Shown: positions 44,701-53,251, numbered from the stretch's first letter. The stretch is 64,000 nt of DNA from Myxococcus sp. RHSTA-1-4 (GCF_020037125.1 NZ_JAIQDG010000001.1:310001-374000), one strand, 5' to 3'. The notes: generated by a model from the sequence alone, not told the origin. A program made the numbers and translations.

Positions 44701-45464
44701 GGGTCGCGGGAGAAGGAGCGGAAGAGGCCGGTGTCCAGCAGCACGAGGGCGCGCACGTCGGCGTCGGCCTCATGCCCGCCGAAGACGATGGAGCCCGCGC
44801 CGCGCGGGTCCTCCCGGCCCTCGGCGTCGAGGAGCGCCACGCGCCCGTCCGGCTCGAAGAGGATGGCGCCACGCACCGTGCCCCCATCCGACGAGCAGAA
44901 GGTGCAGGGCCGGTTGTCGGGCACCTGGCAGAAGGGAGGCGGGAAGGACCAGGAGCCATCCATCGTCCCCGAGGACAGCTCCACCGAGGGCGCGCGCGGG
45001 TCGGCACAGGCCGGCTGGATGGGAGGGTTCGCCAGCGAGCGGAAGCCCGAGGGCGCCAGGCGCACGGCGTCTCCGAAGAGCCCCATGCCCAGCACCTGGA
45101 ACCCGGAGCCGGACGGCGCCGGCAGCGGCGGCTGAAGCTCGTCCGGCCCGCTCCAGCCCGGCCGCGCCGCCATGCTCTCATCCAGCAGGAACCACGGGTC
45201 CACCACCGTCCAGTAGCGGATGCGCGCGTCCGGCCTCGCGGAGCCCTCGGCGGTGTCGATGAGCACCGCCGTGCGGACACCGCGCCCCAGGCTGTGAGCG
45301 CGCGCGGCGGACAGCGCCGCGTTCAGCTCCAACACCCCGCTGGACATCCGCGCCCGCGCGGGCAGCACGCCCAGCGCCATGACGGACAGGGTGAGAAGGA
45401 TGGAGAGGATGGCGAGGACGACCACCACCTCGATGAGCGTGAAACCCCCTCGGTGACTTCGCAT
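44697..45464 (-). CDS. fimU: FimU/GspH-like minor pilin
   Basis: 255 aa from the ATG at 45464. Prepilin site MRSHRG/GFTLIEVVVVLAILSILLTL, a GspH/FimT-like domain and four Cys near residues 150-195 (PACADPRAP, PPFCQVPDN, CTFCSSDGG). It is the first gene of the minor-pilin operon. The frame is open to 45569, but the prepilin leader fixes the start. Confidence 0.9.
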   Translation of the reverse strand: MRSHRGGFTLIEVVVVLAILSILLTLSVMALGVLPARARMSSGVLELNAALSAARAHSLGRGVRTAVLIDTAEGSARPDARIRYWTVVDPWFLLDESMAARPGWSGPDELQPPLPAPSGSGFQVLGMGLFGDAVRLAPSGFRSLANPPIQPACADPRAPSVELSSGTMDGSWSFPPPFCQVPDNRPCTFCSSDGGTVRGAILFEPDGRVALLDAEGREDPRGAGSIVFGGHEADADVRALVLLDTGLFRSFSRDP

Positions 45465-45602
45465 CGGCCCCAGCCCCCCAAGCTGTGAATTCTCGCGGCC
45501 CTCGCACTCGAATGCGTGCGAGCCCGCTCGCCCACGCCCGCCACCTCGCCCGGAATGAACGGTGGACACGCGTTGCGGGTTTCACCCCGTACCGGAGGGC
45601 AG

Positions 45603-45636
45603 GTGCGTGGATTAGCGAACGGTGCTGTCCACGCAC
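45603..45636 (-). terminator. Hairpin after the upstream lipoprotein gene
   Basis: GTGCGTGGA (45603-45611) and TCCACGCAC (45628-45636) are perfect 9-bp arms with a 16-nt loop, directly after the stop codon at 45637. It likely separates the lipoprotein operon from the minor-pilin operon. No T tract. Confidence 0.5.
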
Positions 45637-46545
45637 TCACTCTTCATTCGCGAGAATCGAGTCGAGAGCGTCCAGCAGCGGGCGGACGGGAGCACCGGGA
45701 AGCGTGGTGCAGGTCCGCGCGAGCCCGCGCCTCATGCGCAGCCGCTCCGGGTGCTCCTTCGCCTCGCGGGCCAGGGCCTCGGGGTTCACCGGCGCGGACA
45801 GCAGGATGGCGCAGGTGCGGAACGTCTCCAGCCGGTCGCGGTCCTCCTCGTCGAGGAGGACGGGCGTGCCGTCCAGCAGCAGTCCGGTGAAGGACAGCCC
45901 GCGTACCTCGTCCGCGGTGAGGCGCAGCGCCGCATTGGAAGTCATGCGCGCCGGGGGCGGTGGACCGTGTCCTCCGGCCAGCTCCACCACGCCATCCGCG
46001 GGCTGCGCCTGGCAGGGCACCTCGCGCAGGGCGACCATCTCATCCATCTTGCGCGTCTCGCGCTTCTCGCCGCTCCGAGACAGCTCGACGATGCCCGTGA
46101 CGAGCGCGGGCACGCCGAGGATGAGCAGCGCGGTGCCCCACCCCGTGGCCAGCTCGCGGTTGGAGGCGCCGTAGTGCCCCGTGCGGTCGATGGCCATCAG
46201 GCGCGGCTTGTCCGAGAAGAGCGTGCGCCCCACCAGCAGGAAACCACCCACGGCGGTGAGCGCGCCGCCGGTGCTCACGGACGGCGCGGCCCCCCGCGAA
46301 GAGTAGGTGGAGATGATTTCCTCGGCGTACTCCTCGTGGTGCTCCGTGCGGCAGATGTCCGCGGTGGTGAAGCTCACGGTGAGCTCGGGCCACTGCGCCT
46401 GGATGTCCGCGAAGGGCTGACGCTCGCCCAGCGCCTTCTCCTGGGTGTAGGTCCGCAGCACCGGCCCGCGCTCCGTGCGCCGCTCCACGTCCAGGGGCGC
46501 GCACCCCACCGCCAGGACGAGCACCGCCGCGCCGGCCCGCCTCAT
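45637..46545 (-). CDS. Hypothetical lipoprotein
   Basis: 302 aa. MRRAGAAVLVLAVGC gives a fair lipobox (AVGC, Cys15). Two hydrophobic helices at about 95-115 (GALTAVGGFLLVG) and 135-155 (GWGTALLILGVPALVTGIVE) follow, then a soluble C-terminal part with GTPVLLDEEDRDRL. No family was recognised. It overlaps the upstream lipoprotein gene by 4 nt and sits just before the minor-pilin operon on the same strand. Confidence 0.85.
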   Translation of the reverse strand: MRRAGAAVLVLAVGCAPLDVERRTERGPVLRTYTQEKALGERQPFADIQAQWPELTVSFTTADICRTEHHEEYAEEIISTYSSRGAAPSVSTGGALTAVGGFLLVGRTLFSDKPRLMAIDRTGHYGASNRELATGWGTALLILGVPALVTGIVELSRSGEKRETRKMDEMVALREVPCQAQPADGVVELAGGHGPPPPARMTSNAALRLTADEVRGLSFTGLLLDGTPVLLDEEDRDRLETFRTCAILLSAPVNPEALAREAKEHPERLRMRRGLARTCTTLPGAPVRPLLDALDSILANEE

Positions 46546-46904
46546 GGCTGGCCTCCCCGAAAGAAGCCCACCACGTCCTGACATTCCGAGAGGAACTCGA
46601 GGGTGTCCGAGCAGGCCGGGGCCTGCTGGGTGGTGATGCCCTGGCGCAGCAGCGGCTCGCGGCAGGTCAGGAAGCGCTCGCGCGTGGGTGTCGAGAAGGC
46701 GAAGTCCTCTGCCTCACACCCGGTCCGCTCCAGCAGGGTGGCCTCGCAGTCGAGGCCGGGGGAGAGCTGCGCCGACACGCCGGGACAGGCGGACGAAAGG
46801 CACAGGCGGGTGACGACATCCTGGCAGAGCGCCGCGTCGGGGGCCGGGGGGCCGGAGCAGGCAGCCAGGCAGCACAGGGGCCACAGGATGAAAGGGTGTT
46901 TCAC
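46542..46904 (-). CDS. Small Cys-rich lipoprotein
   Basis: 120 aa. MKHPFILWPLCCLAAC has a good lipobox (LAAC, Cys16). The mature part has about eight Cys in pairs (ALCQDVVTRLCLSSACPG, GCEAEDF, LTCREP, APACSDTLEFLSECQD), suggesting disulfides. No family was recognised. It is co-transcribed with the next lipoprotein (4-nt overlap) and starts only 40 nt from divergent prmA. Confidence 0.82.
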   Translation of the reverse strand: MKHPFILWPLCCLAACSGPPAPDAALCQDVVTRLCLSSACPGVSAQLSPGLDCEATLLERTGCEAEDFAFSTPTRERFLTCREPLLRQGITTQQAPACSDTLEFLSECQDVVGFFRGGQP

Positions 46905-46944
46905 AGCGCTTCCACGCTAGGCACAGGGGGATTAAACGGCCCGC

Positions 46945-47811
46945 ATGTCCCAGACCTATTTGTCACTCACAGTGGAGTTGCCCGAGGAAGCGTCGGAGGC
47001 CGTACAGGACCTCGTCCATGAGTCGGGTGCGCTGGGCCTCGAGGTGAGGGACCGCGAGACGCCCCCGATGCCGGGCGTGCGCGGCCCCCAGCCGGGCGAG
47101 GCCATCGTCATCGGCTACTTCGAGGACCGGGAAACGGCCGAGGCCGCCCAGGCCGAGGTGAAGGAGTCCTTCCCCGCCGCGCGGGTGAGCCTGGAGGAGC
47201 AGCCGCAGCAGGACTGGAGCAACGAGTGGAAGTCGCTCATCAAGTCCGTGCACGTGGGGCGGCTGTGGGTGGGCCCGCCGTGGGACGTGGCGAACGCCCC
47301 GGCGGACGCGGTGCGGCTGGTGATTGAGCCGAAGATGGCCTTCGGCACGGGAGACCACCCGACGACGGCGCTGTGCCTGGCGGCGGTGGACGCGTACATG
47401 AAGGACCACCCCGGCGCGAGCGTGCTGGACGTGGGCACCGGCACGGGCGTGCTGGCCATCGCCGCGAAGAAGCTGGGCGCGGGCCGGGTGGTGGGCACGG
47501 ACAATGACCCCACCTCCGTGGAGCTGGCCCGGGAGAACATCGCGGACAACGGCACCCCGGACATCGACGTGTCCGGCAGGGAGCTGACGCAGGTGGAGGG
47601 CACCTTCGACCTGGTGCTGGCCAACATCCTGGCGAACACGCTCATCGAGCTGGCACCGCTGATTGCGCCCAAGGTGAAGGACCGGGCGATTCTCGCGGGC
47701 GTGCTGGCGCACCAGCGCGCGGACGTGGAGGCGGCCTACCGCAACCTGGGCTTCACCGTGCTGCCCGGCGCCCAGCAGGGCGAGTGGGTTCGCATCGACC
47801 TGAAGCGCTGA
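46945..47811 (+). CDS. prmA: Ribosomal protein L11 methyltransferase
   Basis: 288 aa, the usual length. SAM-dependent class I methyltransferase with VLDVGTGTGVLAIAA and the family NPP-like motif NILANTLIEL. PrmA trimethylates L11. The N-terminal substrate-recognition domain (MSQTYLSLTVELPEEASEAV) is present. The start is near the promoter gap shared with the Cys-rich lipoprotein. Confidence 0.95.
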   Translation: MSQTYLSLTVELPEEASEAVQDLVHESGALGLEVRDRETPPMPGVRGPQPGEAIVIGYFEDRETAEAAQAEVKESFPAARVSLEEQPQQDWSNEWKSLIKSVHVGRLWVGPPWDVANAPADAVRLVIEPKMAFGTGDHPTTALCLAAVDAYMKDHPGASVLDVGTGTGVLAIAAKKLGAGRVVGTDNDPTSVELARENIADNGTPDIDVSGRELTQVEGTFDLVLANILANTLIELAPLIAPKVKDRAILAGVLAHQRADVEAAYRNLGFTVLPGAQQGEWVRIDLKR

Positions 47812-47829
47812 CGGGCACCGCGGTGTGGT

Positions 47830-47862
47830 GGCACCGTTCCTCCGGCTTCGAGGGACGGTGCC
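47830..47862. terminator. Hairpin between convergent prmA and ydjM-like genes
   Basis: GGCACCGTTCCTC (47830-47842) pairs with 47850-47862, 13 bp with one G-T pair, loop CGGCTTC. It ends directly beside the stop of the leftward gene (47863-47865). No T tract. Confidence 0.55.
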
Positions 47863-48987
47863 CTACTCCCGGGTCCGTGTCTTCACGGGCCGGAGCTCCC
47901 GGTCCAGCTCCACCACGGCGGTGCCCAGCCCGTTGCCCTGCATGCGCGAGTAGCGCACGTCGCGGATGGAGACGCGCCAGCCGTCCGGCGTCGGGTCGAC
48001 CCGGTACGTGGGCAGGCGCAGCCAGTTGGCGAGTCCGCGAATCTCCGGCGCGGACAGGGCCGCCAGGATGACGGGACCGGGTTGGGGCTCGCGTGGCTGG
48101 CTCGGGTCGCTGAAGCGGAAGCGGTCCTCGCTGCCGGCCAGGAAGTTCGCGCTGACGAAGTGATAGCGGTCCGGCGCCAGGGCGATGATGTCCCGCCTGA
48201 AGGGATTGGCCGGAATGGGGCCGGCGAGGGTGCGCTCCACGTCCAGGCCCTGCGCGCGCAGCCACGCCTGCGCCCCGGGCGCCGCCACCTGCGAGCCCAC
48301 CAGGATGGCGCCCAGGTAGAGGACGAGCGCCACGCCGCACACGGTGGCCACGCGCTGCGCGGAGAGCAGGTGCATCCCGCGCAGCCGCAGCCAGAGGATG
48401 GCCGCCACGCCCACGGCCCACAGCACCTTGGCGGGCCACGGCACGAAGCTGGGAAGGGTGACGAGCGCGGTGGTGGCGGCTCCCAGGACCAGCCAGCCCG
48501 CGGCGGACCCTCGCGTCCGCGCGTCCGCCATCACCACGGAGGCGCCCGCGAGCAACCACACCCACGGGTCGATGATGAAGAGCGTGTCCCCGTAGAACCA
48601 CGTCCCGTCGAAGGGCATCAGCAAGCGCACGCCATACGTGTTGAGCCAGTCCAGCGCGGGGTGGCTGAGCACGGACAGCACCGAGCACACGAGCAGCGGG
48701 CCGAAGCGCGCGGGCGGCAGGTCCGGATACTTGCGTCTGCGCACGTACCGGTCCCAGAGCAGCATCAGCCCCGTGAGCACGAAGGGCCACAGCGCCAGCG
48801 CGAGCACGCCATGCGTCCAGCCCCGGCGCCAGTAGAGCGCCGCGTCCGAGCCCGCGAAGGTGACGAAGCCATCCACGTCCGGGAGGTTGGCGCCGATGAC
48901 GAGCGTCGCGGTGGCCAGCGGCGTGGTGCGCTTCAGTCCCGCCTCCGCCATCCACGCACCGAGGAGCGAGTGGGCCAGGTTGTCCAT
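47863..48987 (-). CDS. YdjM-family membrane-bound metal-dependent hydrolase
   Basis: 374 aa from the ATG at 48987. MDNLAHSLLGAWMAEAGLKR and the metal-ligand segments GANLPDVDGFVTF, RRGWTHGVLAL and LSHPALDWLNTYG match the YdjM/DUF457 family. Membrane helices span about 80-250 (LALALWPFVLTGLMLL, AAILWLRLRG). The C-terminal soluble part (about 255-370) is longer than in many members. The substrate is unknown; related genes are often SOS-regulated, but no LexA box was seen. Confidence 0.9.
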   Translation of the reverse strand: MDNLAHSLLGAWMAEAGLKRTTPLATATLVIGANLPDVDGFVTFAGSDAALYWRRGWTHGVLALALWPFVLTGLMLLWDRYVRRRKYPDLPPARFGPLLVCSVLSVLSHPALDWLNTYGVRLLMPFDGTWFYGDTLFIIDPWVWLLAGASVVMADARTRGSAAGWLVLGAATTALVTLPSFVPWPAKVLWAVGVAAILWLRLRGMHLLSAQRVATVCGVALVLYLGAILVGSQVAAPGAQAWLRAQGLDVERTLAGPIPANPFRRDIIALAPDRYHFVSANFLAGSEDRFRFSDPSQPREPQPGPVILAALSAPEIRGLANWLRLPTYRVDPTPDGWRVSIRDVRYSRMQGNGLGTAVVELDRELRPVKTRTRE

Positions 48988-49128
48988 GGGCGAGAAGCAC
49001 TCCAGAAGGTGACCAGCCGGATGCCCGCCATCCCGGGCACGGCGGGTGGCATGACATTGGCCGTTGCCGTACGGCGCGCCCTCACGGGGCCGGCCACTCC
49101 CACAGGGCATCAGTATAGGAGGCGCGCG

Positions 49129-49167
49129 ATGAGCAAGGAGCCCATTCCCCCCTTCCCATCCTCCTGA
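49129..49167 (+). CDS. Possible 12-residue leader peptide
   Basis: MSKEPIPPFPSS, preceded by TAGGAGG at ideal spacing (AGGAGG then CGCGCG then ATG), which is the strongest ribosome site around. It ends 59 nt before the GTG of the AraC gene, whose own ribosome site is weak. The PIPPFP run could slow translation, so a leader-peptide role in expression of the regulator is possible. It is too short to support by codon usage. Confidence 0.3.
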   Translation: MSKEPIPPFPSS

Positions 49168-49226
49168 ACGGCCCCGCCGCGCGCCCATTGGGCCCGGCGC
49201 CCGGGACGGAGTAGCGTCCCGCCCGC

Positions 49227-50276
49227 GTGGAGACGCCGACCCCTTCCCGGCCGCCAACCGACGTCCGCTCGCAGCTCGTGGGCCCGCTGCTCGCGTACCT
49301 GCGCGCGACGGGGCATGACCCGGCCCCGCTCGTGGAGCGCTTCGGGCTCCCCGCCCATGCCGAGTCCCTGCCCGAGGTCACCCTCCCGCTGACCACGCTC
49401 CACGCCTTCCTCGACGCGGCCGAGGCCCTCTCCGGCGACGCGTTCCTCGGCCTGCACGTGGCGCAGCGGGTGCCGCGCGGCACGTACGGCCTCGTGGAGT
49501 ACATCGCCCGGGCCTCGCCCACGGTGCGAGACACCTTCCGCTCCCTGGCCCGGTACATGGCGCTGCTGGAGCCCGCCTGGCACGCGTCCTTCCACGAGGC
49601 GGCCGACGGAAGCGGCACCTTCGCCTACGGCATCCCCGGCGAGCCGCTGGCCTACGGCCGCCATGCCAGCGAGTACGGCCTCGCCCTCTTCATCCACGTG
49701 GGACGCCAGCTCACCGAGCGCCCCTGGAACCCGCGTGCCGTCGCCTTCGCCCACCCCGCCCCGCCGGACATCCGCCCCCTGGTGGAGCACTTCGGCGTCA
49801 CCCCGGAGTTCGGCGGCGGGCTCAACGTCCTCACCCTGGACGCGGCCACCCTGGACCAGCCCGTGGAGGGCGCCGACCCCGCCCTCCTCTCCGTACTGGA
49901 GCGCGCGGCCGGGGTACCTCCGGTCGCCACATCTTCCGCTGAACCGCCGGTGCCCGACTTCGTCCAGCGGGTGCGCGAGGCCATCCGCGCCTCGCTGCGC
50001 GAAGGAGCGCCGCAGGTGGGCGACGTGGCGAAGGGGCTCCACGTCAGCCTCCGCACCCTCCAGCGCCGCCTCTCCGAGCACGGCACCGCCTTCCAGGACG
50101 AGGTCGACGCGGTGCGCCGTGAGCTGGCCTTCCAGTACCTGAAGGACCCGCACCTGGGCGTCAGCCAGGTGGCCTTCCTCCTGGGCTACGCGGAGCTGAG
50201 CACCTTCGACCGCGCCTTCAAGCGCTGGACGGGTTTGACGCCCCGCGTCTGGCGCGAGGGCGCGGAGAGCGCCTGA
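49227..50276 (+). CDS. AraC-family regulator
   Basis: 349 aa from a GTG start. Residues about 10-195 resemble the arabinose-binding-like domain of the OruR/ArgR-like AraC group (YLRATGHDPAPLVERFGLP at the start). The C-terminal HTH domain at about 245-345 has RTLQRRLSEHG and VAFLLGYAELSTFDRAFKRW. It probably activates the two downstream DUF962 genes through the direct repeats at 50280-50328. Inducer unknown, possibly a lipid breakdown product given the targets. Confidence 0.92.
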   Translation: METPTPSRPPTDVRSQLVGPLLAYLRATGHDPAPLVERFGLPAHAESLPEVTLPLTTLHAFLDAAEALSGDAFLGLHVAQRVPRGTYGLVEYIARASPTVRDTFRSLARYMALLEPAWHASFHEAADGSGTFAYGIPGEPLAYGRHASEYGLALFIHVGRQLTERPWNPRAVAFAHPAPPDIRPLVEHFGVTPEFGGGLNVLTLDAATLDQPVEGADPALLSVLERAAGVPPVATSSAEPPVPDFVQRVREAIRASLREGAPQVGDVAKGLHVSLRTLQRRLSEHGTAFQDEVDAVRRELAFQYLKDPHLGVSQVAFLLGYAELSTFDRAFKRWTGLTPRVWREGAESA

Positions 50277-50279
50277 GGC

Positions 50280-50328
50280 TGGCGCCGGATGCCAGGAGAT
50301 TGGCGCATCCGGCCAGGAAACGTGGCGC
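50280..50328. promoter_or_regulatory. Direct-repeat operator for the AraC regulator
   Basis: TGGCGC occurs at 50280, 50301 and 50323 (spacing 21 and 22 bp) and CCAGGA at 50292 and 50313 (spacing 21 bp), giving a two-copy 21-bp direct repeat plus a third half. The arms CCGGATGC/GCATCCGG (50285-50312) are also inverted. Direct repeats on one helix face at two-turn spacing are typical for AraC-type sites. It begins 4 nt after the araC stop and lies upstream of the first DUF962 gene. Confidence 0.65.
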
Positions 50329-50385
50329 GACTTCACCTAGCTTATCGAGCCCCCCACACCCCGCCATTCCTTGGAGGACGGACAC

Positions 50386-50877
50386 ATGCTCAAGCCCCAG
50401 GTGGTCGCCCTGTTCGACGAGTACTACTCCTCGCACCAGCACCCCACCAACCGCCTCACGCACAAGATCGCCATCCCCATCATCATCCTGCACATCGTCG
50501 CGATGCTGGACTGGGTGAAGCTGGTGGCCGTGCCCGCGCTGCCCGGCGGCGTGCTCACGCTGGGCATGGTGGCGATGGTGACGACCGCCATCTGGTACCT
50601 GCGCGCCGATGTGAAGCTGGGCCTCGTGGTGATGGCGTTCATGGTGGCCTGCCTGCCCGTGGGCCGGATGATTCCCACGTGGGGCGTGGTGGGCATCGCC
50701 GTGTTCGGCTGGCTGGTGCAGCTCGCCGGCCACGCCGTCTGGGAGAAGAAGTCCCCTTCGTTCCTCACCAACCTCGTCCACGCGCTGGTGGGCCCGCTCT
50801 TCTTCGTCGCGGTGCTCTTCGGGGACTACGTCCTCAAGCCCGTGCCACAGCCCGGCAACACCCCGGTCCGCGCCTGA
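50386..50877 (+). CDS. Mpo1/DUF962-like membrane protein
   Basis: 163 aa. It resembles the DUF962 family (yeast Mpo1, a 2-hydroxy-fatty-acid dioxygenase), with the His-containing start YYSSHQHPTNRLTHKIAIPI, four to five membrane helices (IIILHIVAMLDW, GGVLTLGMVAMVTTAIWY) and the conserved second His region LVQLAGHAVWEKKSPSF. These histidines would bind Fe2+ in active members. GGAGG is 8 nt upstream of the ATG. It precedes a paralogue by 11 nt and follows an AraC regulator. The enzymatic role is an inference from the family. Confidence 0.83.
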   Translation: MLKPQVVALFDEYYSSHQHPTNRLTHKIAIPIIILHIVAMLDWVKLVAVPALPGGVLTLGMVAMVTTAIWYLRADVKLGLVVMAFMVACLPVGRMIPTWGVVGIAVFGWLVQLAGHAVWEKKSPSFLTNLVHALVGPLFFVAVLFGDYVLKPVPQPGNTPVRA

Positions 50878-50888
50878 GCCCCTCCGCC

Positions 50889-51404
50889 ATGAGCTTCGCC
50901 GCCAAGCTGCGCGCCTGGATGCCCCTGCACGAGAACGGCGTCAGCCGCGCCGTGCACTTCGTGGGGGCGTACCTGTTCATCTTCGCCCTGCTCGCGCCCC
51001 TGAGCCTGGTGCGCCTGCCCGTGGGCGGCCCGGGGCTCACCGCGGCGCACGTGCTGGTGGCGGCGGTGGTGCTGTACGCCGTGACACTGGAGTGGACGGC
51101 GGGGCTGCTGATGGCCCTGCCCCTGGTGCCCACGCTCGCCGCCGCCGAGTCCGTGGCGCGCCTGCCCGGAAGCACCGTCGCCGCCGTGGCCGTGGGGGTC
51201 ATGGTGGTGCGCTTCGCGCTCGTCATCGGCGCGCACGTCTTCTTCGAGAAGAAGACCCACGGACTGTCGCTGGGCGGGCCGATGCTCTTCTTCATCGAGC
51301 CCGTGTACCTCCTCACGCTCGTGCTGTTCGCGCTGGGGCTGAAGCGGGAGCTGCACGCCCGGGTGATGGCGGGCGGCGAGCCCTCGGCCGGGCTGGCGGC
51401 GTGA
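50889..51404 (+). CDS. Second Mpo1/DUF962-like membrane protein
   Basis: 171 aa. Four membrane helices and the same His pattern (HENGVSRAVHFVGAYLF and VIGAHVFFEKKTHGLSLGGP), so it is a paralogue of the preceding gene, 11 nt away in one operon. The N-terminal His pair is spaced like its neighbour. It may form a heteromer with it or use a different chain length; neither is proven. Confidence 0.8.
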   Translation: MSFAAKLRAWMPLHENGVSRAVHFVGAYLFIFALLAPLSLVRLPVGGPGLTAAHVLVAAVVLYAVTLEWTAGLLMALPLVPTLAAAESVARLPGSTVAAVAVGVMVVRFALVIGAHVFFEKKTHGLSLGGPMLFFIEPVYLLTLVLFALGLKRELHARVMAGGEPSAGLAA

Positions 51405-51423
51405 GGGGCTGAAGTCCGGGCCG

Positions 51424-52749
51424 CTACGTCCCCGTGGCGGCCTGGACCGCGGGCACGACCCCGGAGGGGAGGCGGCGCTCGAGCGTGTAGACGACCACCG
51501 CCTCGCGCCGGCCCCTCACGTGGGCTTCTCCCAGGCGCTCGCCGGCGAAGCGTTCGCCGCCCTTGAGCCAGGTGCTCTCGCTCACCAGGATGTCCACGCC
51601 ATGCGCCTTGGTGAGCCCCTCCACGCGCGAGGCCAGGTTCACCGCGTCGCCGATGACGGTGTACTCGTGCTGCTCGGCGCCGCCGAGCATGCCCGCCGCC
51701 ACGACACCGGTGTGCAGGCCGATGCCGATGCGCAGCCTCGGCTGGCCCTGCTGTTCCCGGTGCGCGTTGAGCTCTTGCAGCTTCGCGCGCATGTCCAGCG
51801 CCGCCCGCATCGCCAGCTCCGCGTGGTCCTCACGCTCGTCCGGCACGCCCCAGCACGCCAGCATCCCGTCACCCAGGAACTTGTTCACGATGCCGTCGCG
51901 GGCCATGACGATTTGAGTCATGTGCGCGAAGTAGTCGTCCAGCAGCTCCAGCACCTCGCGCGGCTGCAGCGTCTCGCTCAGCGAGGTGAAGTCGCGGATG
52001 TCGCTGAAGAGGATGGTCACCTCGCGCTGCACCGGCTGGAGTGACTCGTCCCCGAGATGCATCATCCGCTCCACCAGTTGCTTCGGCAGGAAGCGGGAGA
52101 GTCCGTCACGGCGGCGCAGGTTGAGGAACATGCCGCCCACGTCCGCGTTGGTGAGGGCGATGAGGGTGCCCAGGGCCACGTAGCAGCAGACGACGAAGCT
52201 GACGCGCGCCGGAGAGCCGTGCCCCGTCATCCCCGCGAGCAGCGCGTACCCCATGGACGACAGCACCGTGGACAGCAGCACGTGCAGCCACGAGTAGCGC
52301 GCCACCGAGAAGGCCAGCACCATGCCCAGGCTGCCGGCCAGCATCCCGGCGTCGAAGTGGCCCGTGCGCGTCCAGGTGTGCCACGCCATGAACGAGAAGA
52401 AGCTGGTGTCCACCACCGTCGTGGGCAGCGGGAACCATTGGGCCCGGCGGGGAGCCGGCTTCTGGTGGCGCAGCACGACGATGGCGGTGAGGGAGAAGAG
52501 CAGATAGCCGGCGATGGCCAGGAAGCGCGCCTCATCCATCACCGGCGCATAGGGCTCGGTGCCCCACCTCGCGACGAGGAACTGGCTGAAGGCCATGAGC
52601 ACCAGCACCGCGAGGCGGACGACGGACACCCGGCGCTCCCCTTGCAGGGAGCTGTCCGCCAGAACCATCTCCTCGTTGGCCCGAGCCAGCGCGAAGCGGG
52701 CCACGGTGGTGTCGCGGCCGTGGCGGTGCCCCTTGTCGCGTCGGCGCAT
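51424..52749 (-). CDS. Membrane class III adenylate cyclase
   Basis: 441 aa. Membrane helices at about 45-62, 75-95, 105-120, 135-150, 155-175 and 185-205, then the class III cyclase domain (about 235-430). The metal-binding Asp residues are in TILFSDIRDF and KFLGDGML. The residues that choose ATP (Lys in VNKFLGDG and Asp in TVIGDAVN) support cAMP rather than cGMP. It should make cAMP in response to a membrane signal. The signal domain is not a recognised type. It follows a 67-aa gene by 45 nt. Confidence 0.92.
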   Translation of the reverse strand: MRRRDKGHRHGRDTTVARFALARANEEMVLADSSLQGERRVSVVRLAVLVLMAFSQFLVARWGTEPYAPVMDEARFLAIAGYLLFSLTAIVVLRHQKPAPRRAQWFPLPTTVVDTSFFSFMAWHTWTRTGHFDAGMLAGSLGMVLAFSVARYSWLHVLLSTVLSSMGYALLAGMTGHGSPARVSFVVCCYVALGTLIALTNADVGGMFLNLRRRDGLSRFLPKQLVERMMHLGDESLQPVQREVTILFSDIRDFTSLSETLQPREVLELLDDYFAHMTQIVMARDGIVNKFLGDGMLACWGVPDEREDHAELAMRAALDMRAKLQELNAHREQQGQPRLRIGIGLHTGVVAAGMLGGAEQHEYTVIGDAVNLASRVEGLTKAHGVDILVSESTWLKGGERFAGERLGEAHVRGRREAVVVYTLERRLPSGVVPAVQAATGT

Positions 52750-52794
52750 GTTGACGTCGTCCTCCAGGTCCAGGTCCGTCCGAAGCGCGGGGGT

Positions 52795-52998
52795 TCAGTG
52801 GAAGCGCAGCGCGCCGGTGGCCCGCGGCTCGCCAATGGGCTCGCCCCGGGTGGTGCGCGGCACCGGCTCCGCATGCTGCCTCAACTCCGCCACCGGCAGC
52901 GAGAGCCCTCGCCGCTCCCCCACCTGCCGCGGCACGGACACGGAGTGGAGGGACTCGACCCGCCCCGAGCGGGTGGTCTCGATGGTGAGCGTGGACAT
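52795..52998 (-). CDS. Small hypothetical protein
   Basis: 67 aa starting MSTLTIETTRSGRVESLHSV. About 95% of third codon positions are G or C over the whole length, which supports real coding. It is hydrophilic, without signal peptide, Cys or membrane helix. It lies 45 nt upstream of the adenylate-cyclase gene on the same strand, so it may be co-transcribed. Function unknown. Confidence 0.65.
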   Translation of the reverse strand: MSTLTIETTRSGRVESLHSVSVPRQVGERRGLSLPVAELRQHAEPVPRTTRGEPIGEPRATGALRFH

Positions 52999-53251
52999 GG
53001 CACGCCGCCATAGCAGGACCGGCGCCGCTTTGCTCGCCCGCCCGCCCCGGGCCGTCCGCTTCCTCGCCTGCCCCACCCTGGCGGGACAACCCTCGAGGCA
53101 GCAAGGAAGACTCGCCGCCGCTCGGCAAGAAGCCCGAGGACGACAGCGCGGAAGAGTGAGCCGGCGCTGGCGCGGGGCGGCGGCTTCCTGTTGAAGTCGC
53201 GCCCCCTGACACGGGACGCACAGACCCGCCGTCCCGCCGGAGGAAGTCACC

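Noticed and set aside
50250-50255. A fourth TGGCGC upstream of the AraC repeat array
   Set aside because: It lies in the conserved VWR codons of the AraC HTH and its 30-bp spacing does not fit the 21-22 bp pattern.
53001-53159. Open stretch ending in an acidic tail, like the end of a small gene (stop at 53157)
   Set aside because: No start codon or ribosome site in frame; could be a decayed gene end, but it cannot be supported.
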